Shown: piece after piece, positions 1 to 12,432 of the stretch | Position numbering within the stretch: the stretch's first letter is position 1 | Layout: each line of letters opens with the position of its first letter | DNA from: Orientallactaga sibirica | Taxonomy: Eukaryota > Chordata > Mammalia > Rodentia > Dipodidae | Length of the DNA stretch: 64,000 bases | Direction: 5' to 3' | Assembly (NCBI GenBank): GCA_036365145.1 | Contig: JAEOAD010000034.1 | Span: 16,335,501 to 16,399,500, forward strand | The notes under the pieces: generated by a model | Seen by the model: the letters and a program-made list of their open reading frames with translations, nothing else | Told to the model about the DNA's origin: nothing | Database searches by the model: none | Position numbers and translations under genes: made by a program

Positions 1-330
1 TCAAACCACAGAGCCCTGATTTAGCCAACTCAGCCTCAACCAGGAAGCATCTGTTACCATCTCCAATGGCAACAGTTCAATCCCCACTCCAGCATGCCAT
101 TCTTCCCTGCCAACTGGCAGGCAGTTACCTCTCAGAGCCCGAAAAGCTTCTAGACCAGTCCCAAGGCCCCAGGAAGAATGCAGTTAGAGCAAACTCTCAT
201 GGTAGGATAAGTGGCTAGGTGGAAAAGAGAAAAGACACAACACACAATTCTCAAATGACTTGGGAAATGGAGATACAATGCTTCTAAGGATGAATCATAC
301 ACTGAGCTGGGAGGCTAAGACACAGAAATA
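1..330. other. Unassigned intergenic sequence
   Basis: No repeat family, exon or RNA gene recognised on either strand. Confidence 0.4.
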
Positions 331-672
331 AATGCTTTGTGTGAATTTGTGTGTATGTGCATATTCATGCACGTGTGAACATGTTCATGAACATGCACAT
401 ATATGTGCTACAGCATGCATGTGGAAGTCAGAGGAAAACCTCAGGGTTTCCTTGGCTTCCACCTTCTTTGTGATAGTCTTTCTTGCTATTTTGCCACTGG
501 GAAACTCAACATCAGCTCTGGGATTCTCCCGAGTTTGCCTCCTATTGCTTTATGTGAATTGGAATGGCAAAAGGGTTCACTAAATGCTCCTGGCTTTCTG
601 TGGTTTCTGGGGATCTGAACTCTTGTCAGGTTTATGCAGCAAGTGCTTCTAACCACTGAGCAATCTTCACAG
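331..672 (-). repeat. B4-like (ID+B1 composite) SINE
   Basis: A GT/CATG-rich left end is followed by the diagnostic tggaagtcagaggaaaacct block. The middle is a degenerate B1-like stretch. The right end is the reverse complement of an ID/tRNA head (gcaagtgcttctaaccactg). That order is the reverse complement of rodent B4/RSINE elements. The copy is strongly diverged. The short open frames across it are incidental. Confidence 0.65.
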
Positions 673-692
673 TCAATAAATGTATTTTATAG

Positions 693-812
693 GTCATTGA
701 GGCAGGGATAATGTCATTTTACAGAGGAAAAATACAGAAGTGGTCCTACCATACAAGATCATAGAACTAGGGAGTGGCAAAGTACAATTAGATCTCTCAT
801 CTCCTTGGTGCC
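693..812 (-). repeat. MIR SINE fragment
   Basis: The attttacagaggaaaaatacag core followed by a region resembling 'ggtcacacagctagtaagtgg' matches MIR read in antisense. It is an ancient, truncated copy. Confidence 0.45.
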
Positions 813-860
813 AAAGTTATGTTCTGCATTTCCATAAGAATTTTATTACCTTTTAAAAAT

Positions 861-1066
861 TTTTATTTATTTATCAATTTTAAGAGAGAGATAGAGAGCT
901 AGAGAAAGAGAGAGAATGGGTTTGTCAGGGCATCCCGCCACTGTAAACAAACTCCAGACACATGTGCCCCCCTGTGATTCTGGCTTACATGGGTACTGGG
1001 GAACCAAACCTGGGTCTTTAGACTTCACAGGAAAATGCCTTACCTGCTATGCCATTCCTCCAGCCC
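861..1066 (-). repeat. Dip-type SINE (short form)
   Basis: Read on the minus strand this is a near full-length copy: tRNA-like head at the right (ends in ctccagccc), a middle block, a CT-rich stretch (here GA-rich at 885-915) and an AAATAAATAAA-type tail (861-880). It is the short form, lacking the extra block seen in the copies at 36 and 38.7 kb. Confidence 0.8.
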
Positions 1067-1747
1067 TTGTTATATGTTTTGTTTTAAGACTATCCAGCAC
1101 ATTCCTAGCCTCATTTCTCCATTTATCTCTAAGCAGAGAGCAAGATCTGCCTTCTTCTCAAATGCTGACTTTCCTCTATGGTAAAGTCATGGGCATAAGA
1201 GGCATCCCCGTGCTAAGCAAGCCAGATAAAGAACTTGGAAAAGAGACCTGCTGGTTTGCCAGTGGAAAATAATGACTGTTTTTATATTACCTTGCTTGTG
1301 GATGCTGGAAACAGACTTCTGTTTATTATGTTAATAAATCCTGTATGATTCTCCATTGCTTATGTGTAATTAAGATGGCCTTTTAGAAATGCTTTCTCAT
1401 AGAGTTTGATAATATGAAAATGTTTGTTTGGATTGGTAATAACTAATAACAGGAAATATGGAAACCATATTCAAAAGAACCTTAAGAAAGGAACAGGGTG
1501 TGGTCCAACAAGGGAGATGCTGAAGACTATCCAATGCTGGTGGCGGAATACAGGTGCAGGACAAGTGAGCAATGGTCCTTCACTTCTCCAGTCACACATT
1601 TTAAGGGGTTCTCAACATTACATTTTAAAAAACAAACAAACAAACAAAAAGACAACTATAGGTGATTTGATCAGGTCCAAAAAAAAAAAAAAAAAAAAAA
1701 ATCCCCTGGAGGCAAAGGACTTAAGATTCTGCACAGAGAATGGGTGT
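1067..1747. other. Unassigned sequence with an A-tract
   Basis: No family recognised. It holds a CAAA repeat (about 1630-1650) and an A-tract (about 1679-1701). The 110-codon open frame at 1424-1756 runs through the A-tract as a poly-lysine string and has no recognisable domain, so I do not call it a gene. Confidence 0.4.
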
Positions 1748-1830
1748 AAAGATTGACAAATCCCTCTGAGCCTCATTTTTCCTGCTTAAAAATGAGCAGA
1801 TTGAAGGCAGTTGATACTTTTAAGTACTTG
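1748..1830 (+). repeat. MIR-like fragment
   Basis: The ctgagcctcatttttcctgc segment followed by an 'aaaatgagcag'-type continuation fits the MIR core. It is short and old. Confidence 0.4.
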
Positions 1831-3006
1831 TTTGCTATTTGTTGTTTGTTTGTTTAATGAGGTTAGAATGCACTGGTGAATCATGGATTCCTTTGAGGAC
1901 CTAGAGGATCAAAGGTGCATTGAATATATACCATGTGTTTGAGACAAGTCCAGATGCTCAGACCACATCAATGCATACAGGCTTTCGTCTCAAGGAAATT
2001 GTGATGTAGAAGTGTGGGACGAAATACATAAGTGAATCAACATATGGAGAAATTTTCAGATTGTGATAGGAGATATCAAGAAAACAAAACAGAATGGTAG
2101 TCACGTGGTAAAAATCATTAGGAAGACTAATCATTTGAGTGTGAAGAAAGTGATATTTGAAGTTTAGAGCTGGGGGACCAGAAACGAACTATCTGCAGAC
2201 TGGGGGTAAAAAACAGGCATCCTAGCATGAATTCCTAAAGCAGGACTTTGTCGGGTCTTAGGAATAGAATAGTGCTAGTACAACTGTGGACCAGTGAGCA
2301 AGGAAGAAATGGTAGCAAATGAAATAAAAAATATAAGCAAGGGTCACCTCATGGAAAATTTGATAATGAGAATAAATTTTATTGCAATTACAAGCCTTTA
2401 GATGGCTTTCTATGGAAAGAGTGACATGAACTTTATGTAATACTAATATTTGCATAATCACAAGATGCATTACTATTTTAGAGGTTCCTAGCTCTCCCTA
2501 ATCCCCATTCATTTCTTTTTAAAAAATTTTATCAGATTCTAAATCTTTTCCTATTCTTAACTGGGATGAGTCTATACAATATGTATTTGATGGAGTAAGG
2601 AATGTCCAACTGAAAAGCAGAAATTGACAATCATCTTTGATAGGAAAAGAAAGTTTGGATGTGGCCAAGTGAGATACTGGGGTAGCTTAAACTGCTGACT
2701 GTAGCTTCTCACCCCTCCCTCATTGCATGCTCTGTGCCTGCTTCAGCAACACTGTGTTAAAAGTTTACCTCTGGGTAAGTTCCTACTGAAGTTTGATGTT
2801 TATAAATGACACCGAGAACATACCTTCTTTTATTCAAATCCTTTTCTAAATACTTGTGTAGCATTTATTTTTGACTCTGTTTTACTTCTCCAATTTAAAT
2901 TTAAGCTCCTGAATTGCTGTATTTTTGTATGGTTTATATTTAGATAGCATCGTTCCTTTCCCTCTAGCTTGAAAAGATCCCAAAAAGATGGAGTGTGTTT
3001 TCTTGC
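1831..3006. other. Unassigned intergenic sequence
   Basis: AT-rich, with no recognised repeat, exon or RNA gene on either strand. Confidence 0.4.
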
Positions 3007-3112
3007 TATACATACATATATACGTACCTAATACATACATACATACATCCATACATACATACATGTGTGCATGCATGCACGCACGTGTGTGTGTGTATGT
3101 GTGTGTGTGTAT
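3007..3112. repeat. Compound ATAC / ATGC / GT microsatellite
   Basis: Imperfect ATAC tetranucleotides (3007-3063) pass into alternating purine-pyrimidine GCATGCAC and GT repeats. Open frames on both strands here only translate the repeat. Confidence 0.9.
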
Positions 3113-3115
3113 CAT

Positions 3116-3499
3116 TGTGACTGCTTTATGGGATGAACTGCATTTGTCCCTAATTCATATATTGAAGTCCTGATCTCAGCACCTTAGATTGAACTTTTAT
3201 AGGTTATCTTTAAGGAGGTAACTGAAGTAGAATGAGAGAATATGACAGGGTTCTAATCCTATGTGACTTGTGTCTACATAAGAAAAGAAGTTTCATCCAT
3301 TCACAGATAAAGGGCCAGGGGAAAGCACAGGAAGAATGCATTCAGTATTTTTGTAAAGCAAGGGGTGCAAAAGAAGTCATAACTATTGAAAACTTATTTT
3401 AGATTTATAGTGTTTAGAATAGCAAGAAAATAAATTTCTATTGTGTAAGTCATTCAGTCTGAAGCATTTTGTAACAGAAGCCCTAGCAAACTAATACTG
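3116..3499 (+). mobile_element. MLT1/MST-like MaLR LTR (solo, old)
   Basis: The left end has a tatgggatgaactg motif and an attcatatattgaagtcctg block, both typical of MLT1/MST LTR starts. The right end has an AATAAA signal at 3429-3434, a 'gtaagtcattcagtctg' block and a caaactaata terminus. No internal region flanks it, so it is a solo LTR relic of an ERVL-MaLR element. Confidence 0.75.
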
Positions 3500-4460
3500 G
3501 TTGTGATACAGATGAGGACATATAGACACCAGTGTGTGTGTAATTAAATGGGGTCATTGTTCTAGAAGATAAACATATTAACTTTTATTAACTTTATAGT
3601 AAGCAGTGAAAGATATACTGCTATCAGAGTTTTAGCATAAAATCCTAGGCTTGGGCAGTCCTAACAAGCTAGGCCTAGCCACCCATACAGGTACCCCAAT
3701 GAGCAAAGAGAAAGGAGATGTATTAAATAGGGCCACACTTGGGACAGGAATAAATAAAGGGGTCCAGTGACCTCAATTTTATACGGTAATAGCATTAGTT
3801 TTATAATTAAGTAGAGGGCAAGAAGTATGCATAAATAAGTCATGGTCAAGGTATGTTTCTACCCATCCATTGTTGGCGCATCATTGTATTAGGTCTGGTC
3901 TTTGCAAAATGATCCATTTTGCAAAGTGGTACTTCTAAAGTCTTAATGTGATCACCACTGAGGGAGCTGCTCACCCTCATCTGTGGCATGTACTGTGAGA
4001 TTTTGCCTTTCCTGTACTTCTAGGTGGCTCAAGAAGAATGGTTAATTTGGTCTTCACCCAAAGAACAGTCATGAAATAAAATCAATGGGTCCAAGTGAGG
4101 AGTCAATGCTTTTCATCAAAGCATCTTCTAAGTGTCCATTTCAATTTTCATCTTTTCTTCTTGTTGCATTGCTGAGCTTAGCACCAATCACATGGTAGGT
4201 TCTCAAAGTAGATTTGTCCAATGAGCAAACATATCAAGGTTAGAGTTCAAAATCATCATGAAGATCAGCCAGACCAACAGTTATTAACTCTCTTGTGCTT
4301 GAAAAGTCCTTTCAAAAATATCTGATATGAAGGCCAAACACACAAAGTTATTAAGCCTGGAACTGATGACATTAAAGAGTCATTAAATAGTCCATAGTAC
4401 ATTACCTTTCCTCAGCAGACTTGGGGACATTCTTGAGGAAGCATTTATGACGTAGGGTAC
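3500..4460. other. Unassigned intergenic sequence
   Basis: No recognised repeat, exon or RNA gene. Confidence 0.4.
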
Positions 4461-4606
4461 ATGTCAGCAAACATTTTACACAAAGAGTCAATGAATAAAT
4501 ATCTATAATTCCTTTGCAACTATTCAGCTCTGTCATTGTAGCATGAAATAGCAATGAAAATTATACAGCACAAATTATTACAATTAAACTTTATTAGCAG
4601 AAACAG
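4461..4606 (-). mobile_element. hAT-type (MER1 group) DNA transposon relic
   Basis: The order 'gtcagcaaacattttacacaa', 'gcaactattcagctctg', 'cattgtagcatgaaa' and 'aattaaactttatt' follows the reverse complement of a mammal-wide non-autonomous hAT element whose sense strand opens with a 'ggcaaactatggcc'-type end. A second copy lies at 23.6 kb. I am sure of the class but not of the subfamily name. Confidence 0.6.
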
Positions 4607-4611
4607 AGAAT

Positions 4612-4712
4612 GGTTGAGCCTTGTGGCTCAGGCCTGTAATTGTAAGCATTTGGGGTGCTAGGGCAAGAGGATTACAAGTTCAAGCCTGAGCACTTACTAA
4701 AACACTTCTCAA

Positions 4713-4756
<44 letters not shown>

Positions 4757-4816
4757 GCTGAGGATGTACTTCAAAGGGCACTTATCTAGTATGCATGAAA
4801 TCCTGAGAAACACAAC
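4612..4816 (+). repeat. B1-like plus ID-like composite with a (CA)n core
   Basis: A diverged B1-like left part (4612-4715, 'gtggctcaggcctgtaattg') is followed by (AC)20 at 4716-4755. An ID-like block follows (gctgaggatgtacttcaaag ... ccttgg-type end degenerate). Either a composite SINE or an ID that landed in the tail of an old B1. Confidence 0.55.
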
Positions 4817-5778
4817 AAAAGATATATGCATGTGAGCACATGCATGCATGCATATGCATGTGTGCTAACATGTGCAGTCACACACAAACAGACCTTTGAA
4901 GCAGATAGTGGGTATGTGGTGCCTCATCATCCATGTGGACATTGAAGGAGATACTGGGTATGTGTGCGTCCTCATTCCTGTTTCACAGTATTCGGTCATG
5001 AGGTGAACACAGCCCTCCCCCATCCCTTCCATCATGCCGGAAGGATGAAATCTGTAGGTAAGAGGATTCTTGGTGAATTGATGGTTGCTAATTTCTGTCA
5101 CATTCTCATGCTGGCACTTTTATGTAGTTAGTTATCTCCACTTACATTTAAATTTATGATAGCCTGAATTATCTTTTTCATATCCCTGAATATGTTAACA
5201 ATATATTTTCTTTGTGGAGCATTATTTGTATGTTTTTATCATTTTCTTTAAACTTTCCTACCATTCTGTATTTTGTGCAAATGTTAATTCCTTTGTTCAC
5301 ATAGACGTCTGCTTTATTTTGGTATAGAAAAAAGACTACAAAATAGAGACCCGAATACAGAGATTGTTCAAATAAACATAGATTCATTTCCCTGCCATGT
5401 GAAAGTCCAGAAAAGAATGGTATAGCCTCATTTTTATAAAGTCATGCACTATCCTATATTACTTCTGGATTATTGCCCCACAATGGGAATTATTTCCACT
5501 ATGCAATTAAAGTGGTTTATCAGCCCATCTATCCACTAGGGCCTGATGGAGAGAAAGATGGAGTTAAGGACACACATTTTCTTTGTAAAAATTTTCTTTG
5601 CAGATGTATTGTAGCACTTTGATCTCCATGCATGAATCAGGACTAAACCCAGACCCAGAAAGAGATGTGTGATTGTCACATGCCCAAGTGCATATTGGTA
5701 GGTTCTGCTCTTAAAAGTTGAAAGAAAGAATGGAAGGAGTCTGAGAAAAAAGAAAAAGATAGCTTCCACCAAAATAGC
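4817..5778. other. Unassigned intergenic sequence
   Basis: Opens with an imperfect ATGC/CATG run (4825-4865). Nothing else is recognised. Confidence 0.4.
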
Positions 5779-6143
5779 TGTATTGTATTCCTTTGTATCA
5801 CTGTGACTAAAACAACTGACAGAAAGTACTGAAAGGTAAGAAGACTTGTTTTGATTCATTGTTTCAGAGGAGTTCAGTTCATCATCACAGAAAGAAAGTG
5901 TGGGAGCAGCAAGGTCCTTGGTCATGGGAGTGCTGGGCAGTCTGTTCATGTCACAACCGACTAGGAAAGCAGAGTAAGATAGGAACCAGGGATGGCTGTA
6001 GTCTACCACATTCCATGCCTGGTGACTGACGTCTGCCAGTAACACCTTAACTTTCTAAAAGTTCCACAGCATCTCAAAATAGTGCCACCAACTAAAGACC
6101 AATCATTGAAAGCATGAGATGTTCCAGATTCAAACCATTAACA
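5779..6143 (-). mobile_element. MaLR-like solo LTR
   Basis: On the minus strand the element starts tgttaatggtttgaatc at 6143. It ends in a 'cagtgatacaaagg'-type segment matching the usual 'cacagcaatagaaaccc' end of rodent MT/ORR1-like LTRs. The termini fit TG...CA and the length is about 365 bp. No clear 5-bp target duplication. The 169-codon minus-strand open frame at 5536-6045 covers this LTR and has no recognisable domain. Confidence 0.65.
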
Positions 6144-6466
6144 TATGGTTACTATTAATCTCTTCTTTGCCTTCCTCAGTATCACAGACTTATTTCTTCC
6201 CAAACTCACCACCTTGGTTCATAGTCACTTGCTGACTTGTGAGAATTGGAAATTTAGCTCCTTGCCCAAGATTCTCTTTCCTAGGCTTAGCACTAAGTGA
6301 ATGAATCCAAACATTCATAAAAATTGCAAACCCAGAAAACTTAAATGATGTCCCAAATACAGTCAGGACCATTACAAGAGATTGCCTTTTCCCTGACCTG
6401 GTGATAAATCATATAGAAGTGGTCATGGGAACCAGATTCAAGAAAAAAGAACAGTTATTAAGCTTT
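6144..6466. other. Unassigned intergenic sequence
   Basis: Nothing recognised between two LTR relics of the same orientation. It could be target DNA. Confidence 0.4.
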
Positions 6467-6800
6467 CCATCCTGTGACAAAATAGCTGAGCAAAACAACT
6501 TAAAATGGTATAAATGGTTGATTTGAGTTCATAGGTACCTAGATTTCAGTACATGGCCATGTTGCTTTGTACATGTAGCAAGGCAGTACTTTGTGGTGGA
6601 AGAGTGTGGAGGAGGACTCTAATCACCTCACGGCAGCAGGCAAAGAAAATCTAGGAAAGAGGAGGGACCATAGACACAGTACATCCTCAATATTCTACCT
6701 CCTAAATATTCTACCACCTCCCTCTGGTACCATGTAGTAGGAATAAAGCCTTCAATACATGTGCATTTGAGGGCGAGAGGTGTTCAAGACCCAAACTACA
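6467..6800 (-). mobile_element. MaLR-like solo LTR (degenerate)
   Basis: The minus strand starts tgtagtttgggtcttgaac at 6800. It ends near 6467 with the reverse complement of 'gtgacaaaatagctgagc', the usual end of this LTR group. Internal landmarks such as 'ggaggaggactctaatcacc' are weak. Boundaries are approximate. Confidence 0.5.
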
Positions 6801-9800
6801 AAAACTAAGGGTTGTATAGCAGATTGAGAAGCCCAGATTAGGACAAGGGAATAAATATTCAGGAATAAAACCCAATGCTTGGTTCAGAGCAAGACAGCTC
6901 AGTTCCCAATATGGTAGGTGGGGAAAATTCTCCCCATCCCTCCATCTTACTTAGTTGTCATCCTCCACCCACTTCTTAGTTTTCCACAAAGGCAGGGAAA
7001 GTTGTGATTCTAATTGGCCAGGTCTGCATGATTAATCGGACCATCATTAATACTTGTCAAGCTTACTGTGCCTTAAAAATTATGAACAAATCTTAGCATC
7101 TTTCTTGTGTACTCTTGACTTCATTAGGAGGCAGAAAGAAAGTGCTAAGTTGTGTCTCCTCTGGGGAGCTGCAATGTCTTTCTCTCCTAGGAGGGCAAGT
7201 ATGAACCTGTGTGACTTAGACTGAGGAGCCAGAGGGGTGTATGTGAGTGATTAGGCAGAGCCTTATCTCCAGCTCAGCTTTTTAGCCAAGAATTCAACAC
7301 TGTCTCATTCATGGCTTGTACTGGAGGTCATCCCCTTTCAGTTTTAGAACACAGTGCTGAGATCAGGATAGGTTTCAGCTCCATGTTCAGCCAAATCCTC
7401 TCTTCAGCTCACAGTCCCTTTTAGTCCGACATGCTCCCTGCATCCCCTGAGCTCTGTGCTGTTTGCATAGACAGTTGGCTTGTGTGTCTGTGGGAGGCAT
7501 AAAATTCTGTGAATTACGCAAATCCTGGCTCTTATGTCATCAATTATTCTAGTTGCTCATGTGGGTCTGTGTGGGCTGCATTGTGTGATTTCTGGTTCTT
7601 GCCCTATAGGGACTCTTAGCAGTCTGACCTTTAGAGTCACTTGCCTGAACAACTTTTCTCAATTCCTAATGCTCTCCCATCCTAATAGCCTGATTTTGAC
7701 TAGCATACTGGTTTCTAACTCACACAATTGCATTCTCAGATCCCAGTTTTTCCCATACTTTTGTGAATTTCATCACCTGAATAAAAAATCAAATAGACTG
7801 CAGCTTTTCCCTGTTTAGTTTCTAGATCATTTTAAAGCACTGATTTATTTCTCTAAATAGTGAGGAAAATACAGTGCTCTCTGAGGGTAATGAGGGTAAT
7901 GGGCATCCCTGTATATACACATGCATGCAGACACACATCTTACTTAAATAGACAAATCACAAAAAATAGTGATGAGATAAAATAACACAAAATACTACAT
8001 GTAAATGTTATAAGCATGCATATCAATGTAGATGCAGCTCTATGTCACAGTGCCAGTGGGAATAGCCTATTCCCATTCTAATAAAGATCCAGGATGTGCC
8101 ACCACATCATTCTGTGACTACTGCTTCCTTCCTGTAGTTCCCTGAAGCCAGCATAATGTCTCCATCTGTGAAGGCTGGAACCTGGGAAGAGCTCCTGTAA
8201 CCATGGGATAATCAGGGTCCATAAAGCACACTGGTCCCCCTTCCATCTGTGTCCAGCTGGCCAATGGCAGGTGGTCTGCCCATGCTTTCCTTCCTTTGGC
8301 GAGGAAGATCTTTCCTTAAACTTGGGTTTAAAATTCTGCATCTGTGCTTAATTATAGGTGTCATTCTTGTCCTACCTGTAAGTTTCTCTGCTGAATATGC
8401 AAATGTAAAATAATGATGAAATGTACAAAAATAGTATTTCTCTCCAAAGATCCCCCAAGGGCATAATGCTGTGGAATCAATATTTAGAATTTATCTATAA
8501 GGATGCCTGCTTAGGTAACTCACTGTTGTCTCTACTAGCATTTTAGCTTAAAATAAATATGGCATTTATAGTTGTATGTTACAGTTATTATATAAACTTA
8601 TGTATTGAATATAGTTCTGAATATAAAATATTGATTTCTGATATAATTCCAATTGGTTAAATTCTAACTTTTATATAATATTGTTATTGTTCTGTTTATT
8701 TAGATATTTAATTATGCAGTGTATGGTCTTCCTTAAAGCACTGTACTTTCAGTAGTTCTTGGGGGTAGGGTGAAGTTACTGTCACTTAGGCCAAAAGATT
8801 TATCTATACCTATGATCTTTCTGGCATCCTTGCAGAAGAGTACTTGTGGCTCCAACAATGTCTGTGGGGTTGTCTCGTCTTGCTTTACATTCTGTCATAT
8901 TTTCATTTTGTACTAGGAAACTTTTTTAGGATTATATACATTCAAGATTTATATTTCTTTCTAATGAATTGACTATTTTTCAGTATTAATTATTGTTCTT
9001 TTTCACAGCTGTCTTCCTTGGCCTTATTTGGCAATGATCACAGTAGTAACAGTTCCAGATAAGGGTCCCCACTGTATGGTAACACCATCAAGTGAAAGTT
9101 TAAAGAATGTTATTTTCATAGTCTCAATGTATCTCTTAGTAAGACACATATTATAACAGAGGGAACAATAATAATTTTCAATGAGAAAACTAACATGACC
9201 TAATGAATGAAATACAACTAACCATCAGAAATAGGGCAAATAGATACTTGTCTCTTTGACATTTTTCAGTGAAAACAACAGTATATTGTATTGATGGTAC
9301 ATTTGATAAAAATGCATAACCATAGCCTAATCATAAGAAATATTCACTTCAAGTTCAACTTGAAAAGTAACCTACTAAAAACAGTCTGCAATTTTCTAAA
9401 AGCTCAAGGTCCTAAAAAAGAGGACCTATTACACAAAAAAGGGCAAGGAAAGGGGCATGACATTTTAGTGCAATGCTTAGTACTAGACTTCATTCTGAAA
9501 GAGAAAAAAATTTTTGCAAAAAATGGAAATCTTACTAAAACAATTGTAACATTACATAGGATCTATGAAATAATAATCTAAAATCAACATTTCTTCCTGG
9601 GGTATTTTTAATCATTGTATTTTTATATTTGGAAATTTTCTAATTTTAAGAAAAGGCCCAAAGTACTAAAGCATAGCAGGGAATTTTATTTGCAAGGTAT
9701 TCTCAAAGGATATTCTCACATAAACACACATGCACACAAATAAAAAAAGAATGTCTTTTAAATATGTGTGTGTGTACATGAAAACTTACAGATAAGAGGG

Positions 9801-9921
9801 AGAAGAAAGAGGGATATCAAGAGACAAAACCTGGAAATTTAGTAAATGTTAATATTTGATGAATGTGGTAGAAAGCATATAGCTATCTCCAAATCTCCTT
9901 TGCAACTTTTCTTTGCATTGA
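6801..9921. other. Longest unassigned stretch (about 3.1 kb)
   Basis: No SINE, LTR or exon recognised. The 8.5-9.9 kb half is strongly AT-rich, with several open frames under 100 codons and no domains. The rest is ordinary-looking unique sequence. It may hide very old repeats that only an alignment would find. Confidence 0.4.
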
Positions 9922-10018
9922 AATTACAGTGAATTCCAGGTCAGTCTGGGCTAGAGTGAGACCCTATAAATAAAAAAACCAAAAAAAAATAAAAATAAAA
10001 TAAAATAAAATAAAATAA
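9922..10018 (+). repeat. 5'-truncated B1 SINE with an AAAAT tail
   Basis: Only the right part of B1 is present: 'gtgaattccaggtcagtctg' then 'gctagagtgagaccctat'. A-rich tail and (AAAAT)n follow at 9983-10018. The 'gctagagtgagaccct' wording is shared with every young B1 in this window. Confidence 0.85.
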
Positions 10019-10089
10019 CAAAAAAAGTAAATAAAAAAGTTTAAGATTTGCTTGTTCTAAAATTTCCTTTGATATCAACAGTTACTTCA

Positions 10090-10860
10090 GTTTTTAATCA
10101 TAATGGTTACATGTTATTTTTATTCCATCATTTTATTTTCAAACCGCCTGTGACTTCATGTTCAAAGTATCATTTGATGACATTGCATTTTGGTTTTTTA
10201 ATTTAGTTTGACAATCTCAGTATTTTAATTGTAGTGTAGAGTTCAATTAGATTTACTATTATTCATATAGTTGGATTTGAGTGAACTCTTTTATTACTTT
10301 GCTATTTATCCTTTCCTGCCTTCATTTGGGTTAATCAAATATTTTCTAGTATTTCATTTTAATTCCTCTATTGACTTTGCAGCTATACTTCTTCGTTTGT
10401 TTTTAAATGGTTGCTTAGGGATTTTAGCCTACATCCTTATGTTTTTGCAGTCTTCTAGAATCCTTATTTAAAATGAATTAAGAGGCTGGAAATCTTAGGG
10501 TTCCATTTTCTCCCATTTTCTATGGTGTCATATATCTTATATATTTGAAATATAGATGAAAATATAATTTTTGCTCTAGTTACCTGCATTTTTACTAAAT
10601 TAATAAAATAGAAAATGGCTGTGTATAGTTACTCTTATCATCACTATTTTGATTTCCTGTAATTCTTTCTATAGGTCTGTCAATACCTTTCTCAATAATG
10701 GACCAACTCAATTTTTCTTGCGATTCCATTCTTAAGCAGATGACTTACTTTTATTTTAAAACCTAATGATGTTTTAATTTCATCTTCATTTCTTTTGGTA
10801 GATGTAGTTAAAGTATAAAATTGTATTTCAAAATCTTGACTGCTTGAAAATCTAGGTCAC
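10090..10860 (+). mobile_element. Ancient L1M 3' region, first part
   Basis: The block 'atatagttggatttgagtga', then 'gttaatcaaatattttctag', 'ttaattcctctattgac' and 'aaatggttgcttagggattt', follows in order the long AT-rich 3' UTR of old mammalian L1M elements read in sense. The copy is highly diverged and has no coding part. It appears to resume at 13566 after younger insertions. Confidence 0.65.
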
Positions 10861-11492
10861 AGCAAAATAGGATATGGGTGAACTCCTTACCTTAGATTCC
10901 CAGAGCACCACAAGCTATCTTCCATGACAGAAAATTCAGCACACATAGTATAAAATTTAAAGGTCAAGAAAGTTTAGCTGGTTTCCTAAGATACAGTTTA
11001 CTCTTTATGACTAAGGTTCACTGATCCAGGCTGAAGCTCAGACTCTGGACAGTGATCGAATCCAGATCTAGCTAATCAGGTCATTATATCAGCCCCCAAT
11101 GCTGATCTGCCCTCTGAGACACCAAGACAGTGACTTCCAGGGTGAAAATTTTAAGTAAGATGTACATGGGGCAGACCATAGAAAGTTTGCCAGACTATAT
11201 TTGGCACATAACTGTGCTCACTCCATAGTCAAAGCATATGTTGTTGCCTCCCTGTTGCTACCCCATTATATGTGTAGCTGCTATGATAGTGAATGGCTCT
11301 TCCTGTAAACCGTTCACTCCAAACTCCACCTCACCAACTGCCTCAGTCTCACTGGTTGTGGCCCATGCTGCTGTTGCTGGTAGAATCCTTTGGACTGGAC
11401 CAACTTGACTTTACCCTAGTTTCCACTGAGAGCACTGAATGTTTTCTCCAGAGCTTTCTTCACAGGGTTTTCTTTAAAAGTGATAAAAGACT
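10861..11492. other. Unassigned sequence inside a split L1M
   Basis: Not recognised. Because it lies between two halves of an L1M, it may be an inserted, unclassified repeat. Confidence 0.4.
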
Positions 11493-11702
11493 GTGCTGGA
11501 GAGATGGCTTAGCAGGTAAGGTGATTGTCTGAAAAGGCTAAGGGCCCATGTTGGACTCTCCAGGTACTGTAAGCCAGTCGCACAAGGTGATGCAAGCATG
11601 CAAGATCACACATGTGCACAATGTGGTACATGGGTCTGGAGTTCGATTGCAGTGGCTTGAGGCCCTGGCACACCAATTCTCTCTCTTTCTCTCTCTCTCT
11701 AT
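11493..11702 (+). repeat. Dip-type SINE (long form)
   Basis: Head 'gtgctggagagatggcttag', a box-B-like block (diverged, 'ttggactctccagg'), and the extra middle block 'caagatcacacatgtgcac' that marks the long form. Then 'ctggagttcgattgcagtgg' and a CT tract at 11676-11701. The tail is short. Confidence 0.85.
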
Positions 11703-12432
11703 TATCAATGTATAACCAATAAAGAACTTCTCTTTCCCCATTTTGTTCAACCTGGGATCTATGGGAAGTTCAGTGGCCTCAGACCTCCCGAGGTCACTAG
11801 CATACTAGCTCATCTTTTCTTCTGTGGCTTTAGGATTCAAATCTCCCCAGATATTTTCTTCACAGGGTCCTTCTTCACAGTGCTTTCAGGATCCTCACCC
11901 TATGCATCCAGCCTGGGCTTCTTCTGAGTCTTGGCAGTATCTTTGAAGAAGATAATCCTCAAAACCTCTTTGGAATACACATTTACTATATAATGTAGTC
12001 AAATTATCTTTTTAATCTTTTTTATTTTACTGGTATCCTAGCTCACACCACCAAGCAACATTTTCTCCCATCTTCTTTTCTCTTTCTAGCTTTCACTGGG
12101 CTATGTTGGGTGGTGTTGTGTTCCCTCTCTGGGGCTTCTCATGAGGTTCCCTCTAGACCAGTGCACTTAGAGGTCCCAATCCCTTTCAAAGTTCTCTGTT
12201 AGCACCAATCTCCATGGCATTTCCAACATGGCTGGCCAGGCCCAGTCTATGCAGGACTCTGTGGGTTCTCTGGTCCCACTCACCAGGGAAGGCACCACAG
12301 ATATCTTCACCAAGGAGATACAGCTGAGTTTTGTCTTCAGCTGCCAAACAGAACCACTAATTCAGCTAAGTTCAAACACGGACAATGAAGTTACCTACTG
12401 CCTTCATGTAACATGTCCATCACATATGGAAT
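11703..12432. other. Unassigned sequence inside a split L1M
   Basis: Not recognised. A 13-bp word (ttcttcacagggt) at 11457-11469 recurs at 11856-11868, hinting at an unclassified repeat or local duplication. The 69-codon frame at 12228 has no recognisable domain. Confidence 0.4.

Noticed and set aside
5536..6045. 169-codon minus-strand open frame, the longest in the window
   Set aside because: It covers a MaLR-like LTR and its flank, has no recognisable domain, and no splice or promoter context.
11493..11702. tRNA-like heads of Dip and ID SINEs, considered as tRNA genes
   Set aside because: Only the promoter-like part is tRNA-related. Bodies, CT tracts and A-rich tails identify them as SINEs, and no acceptor stem closes.
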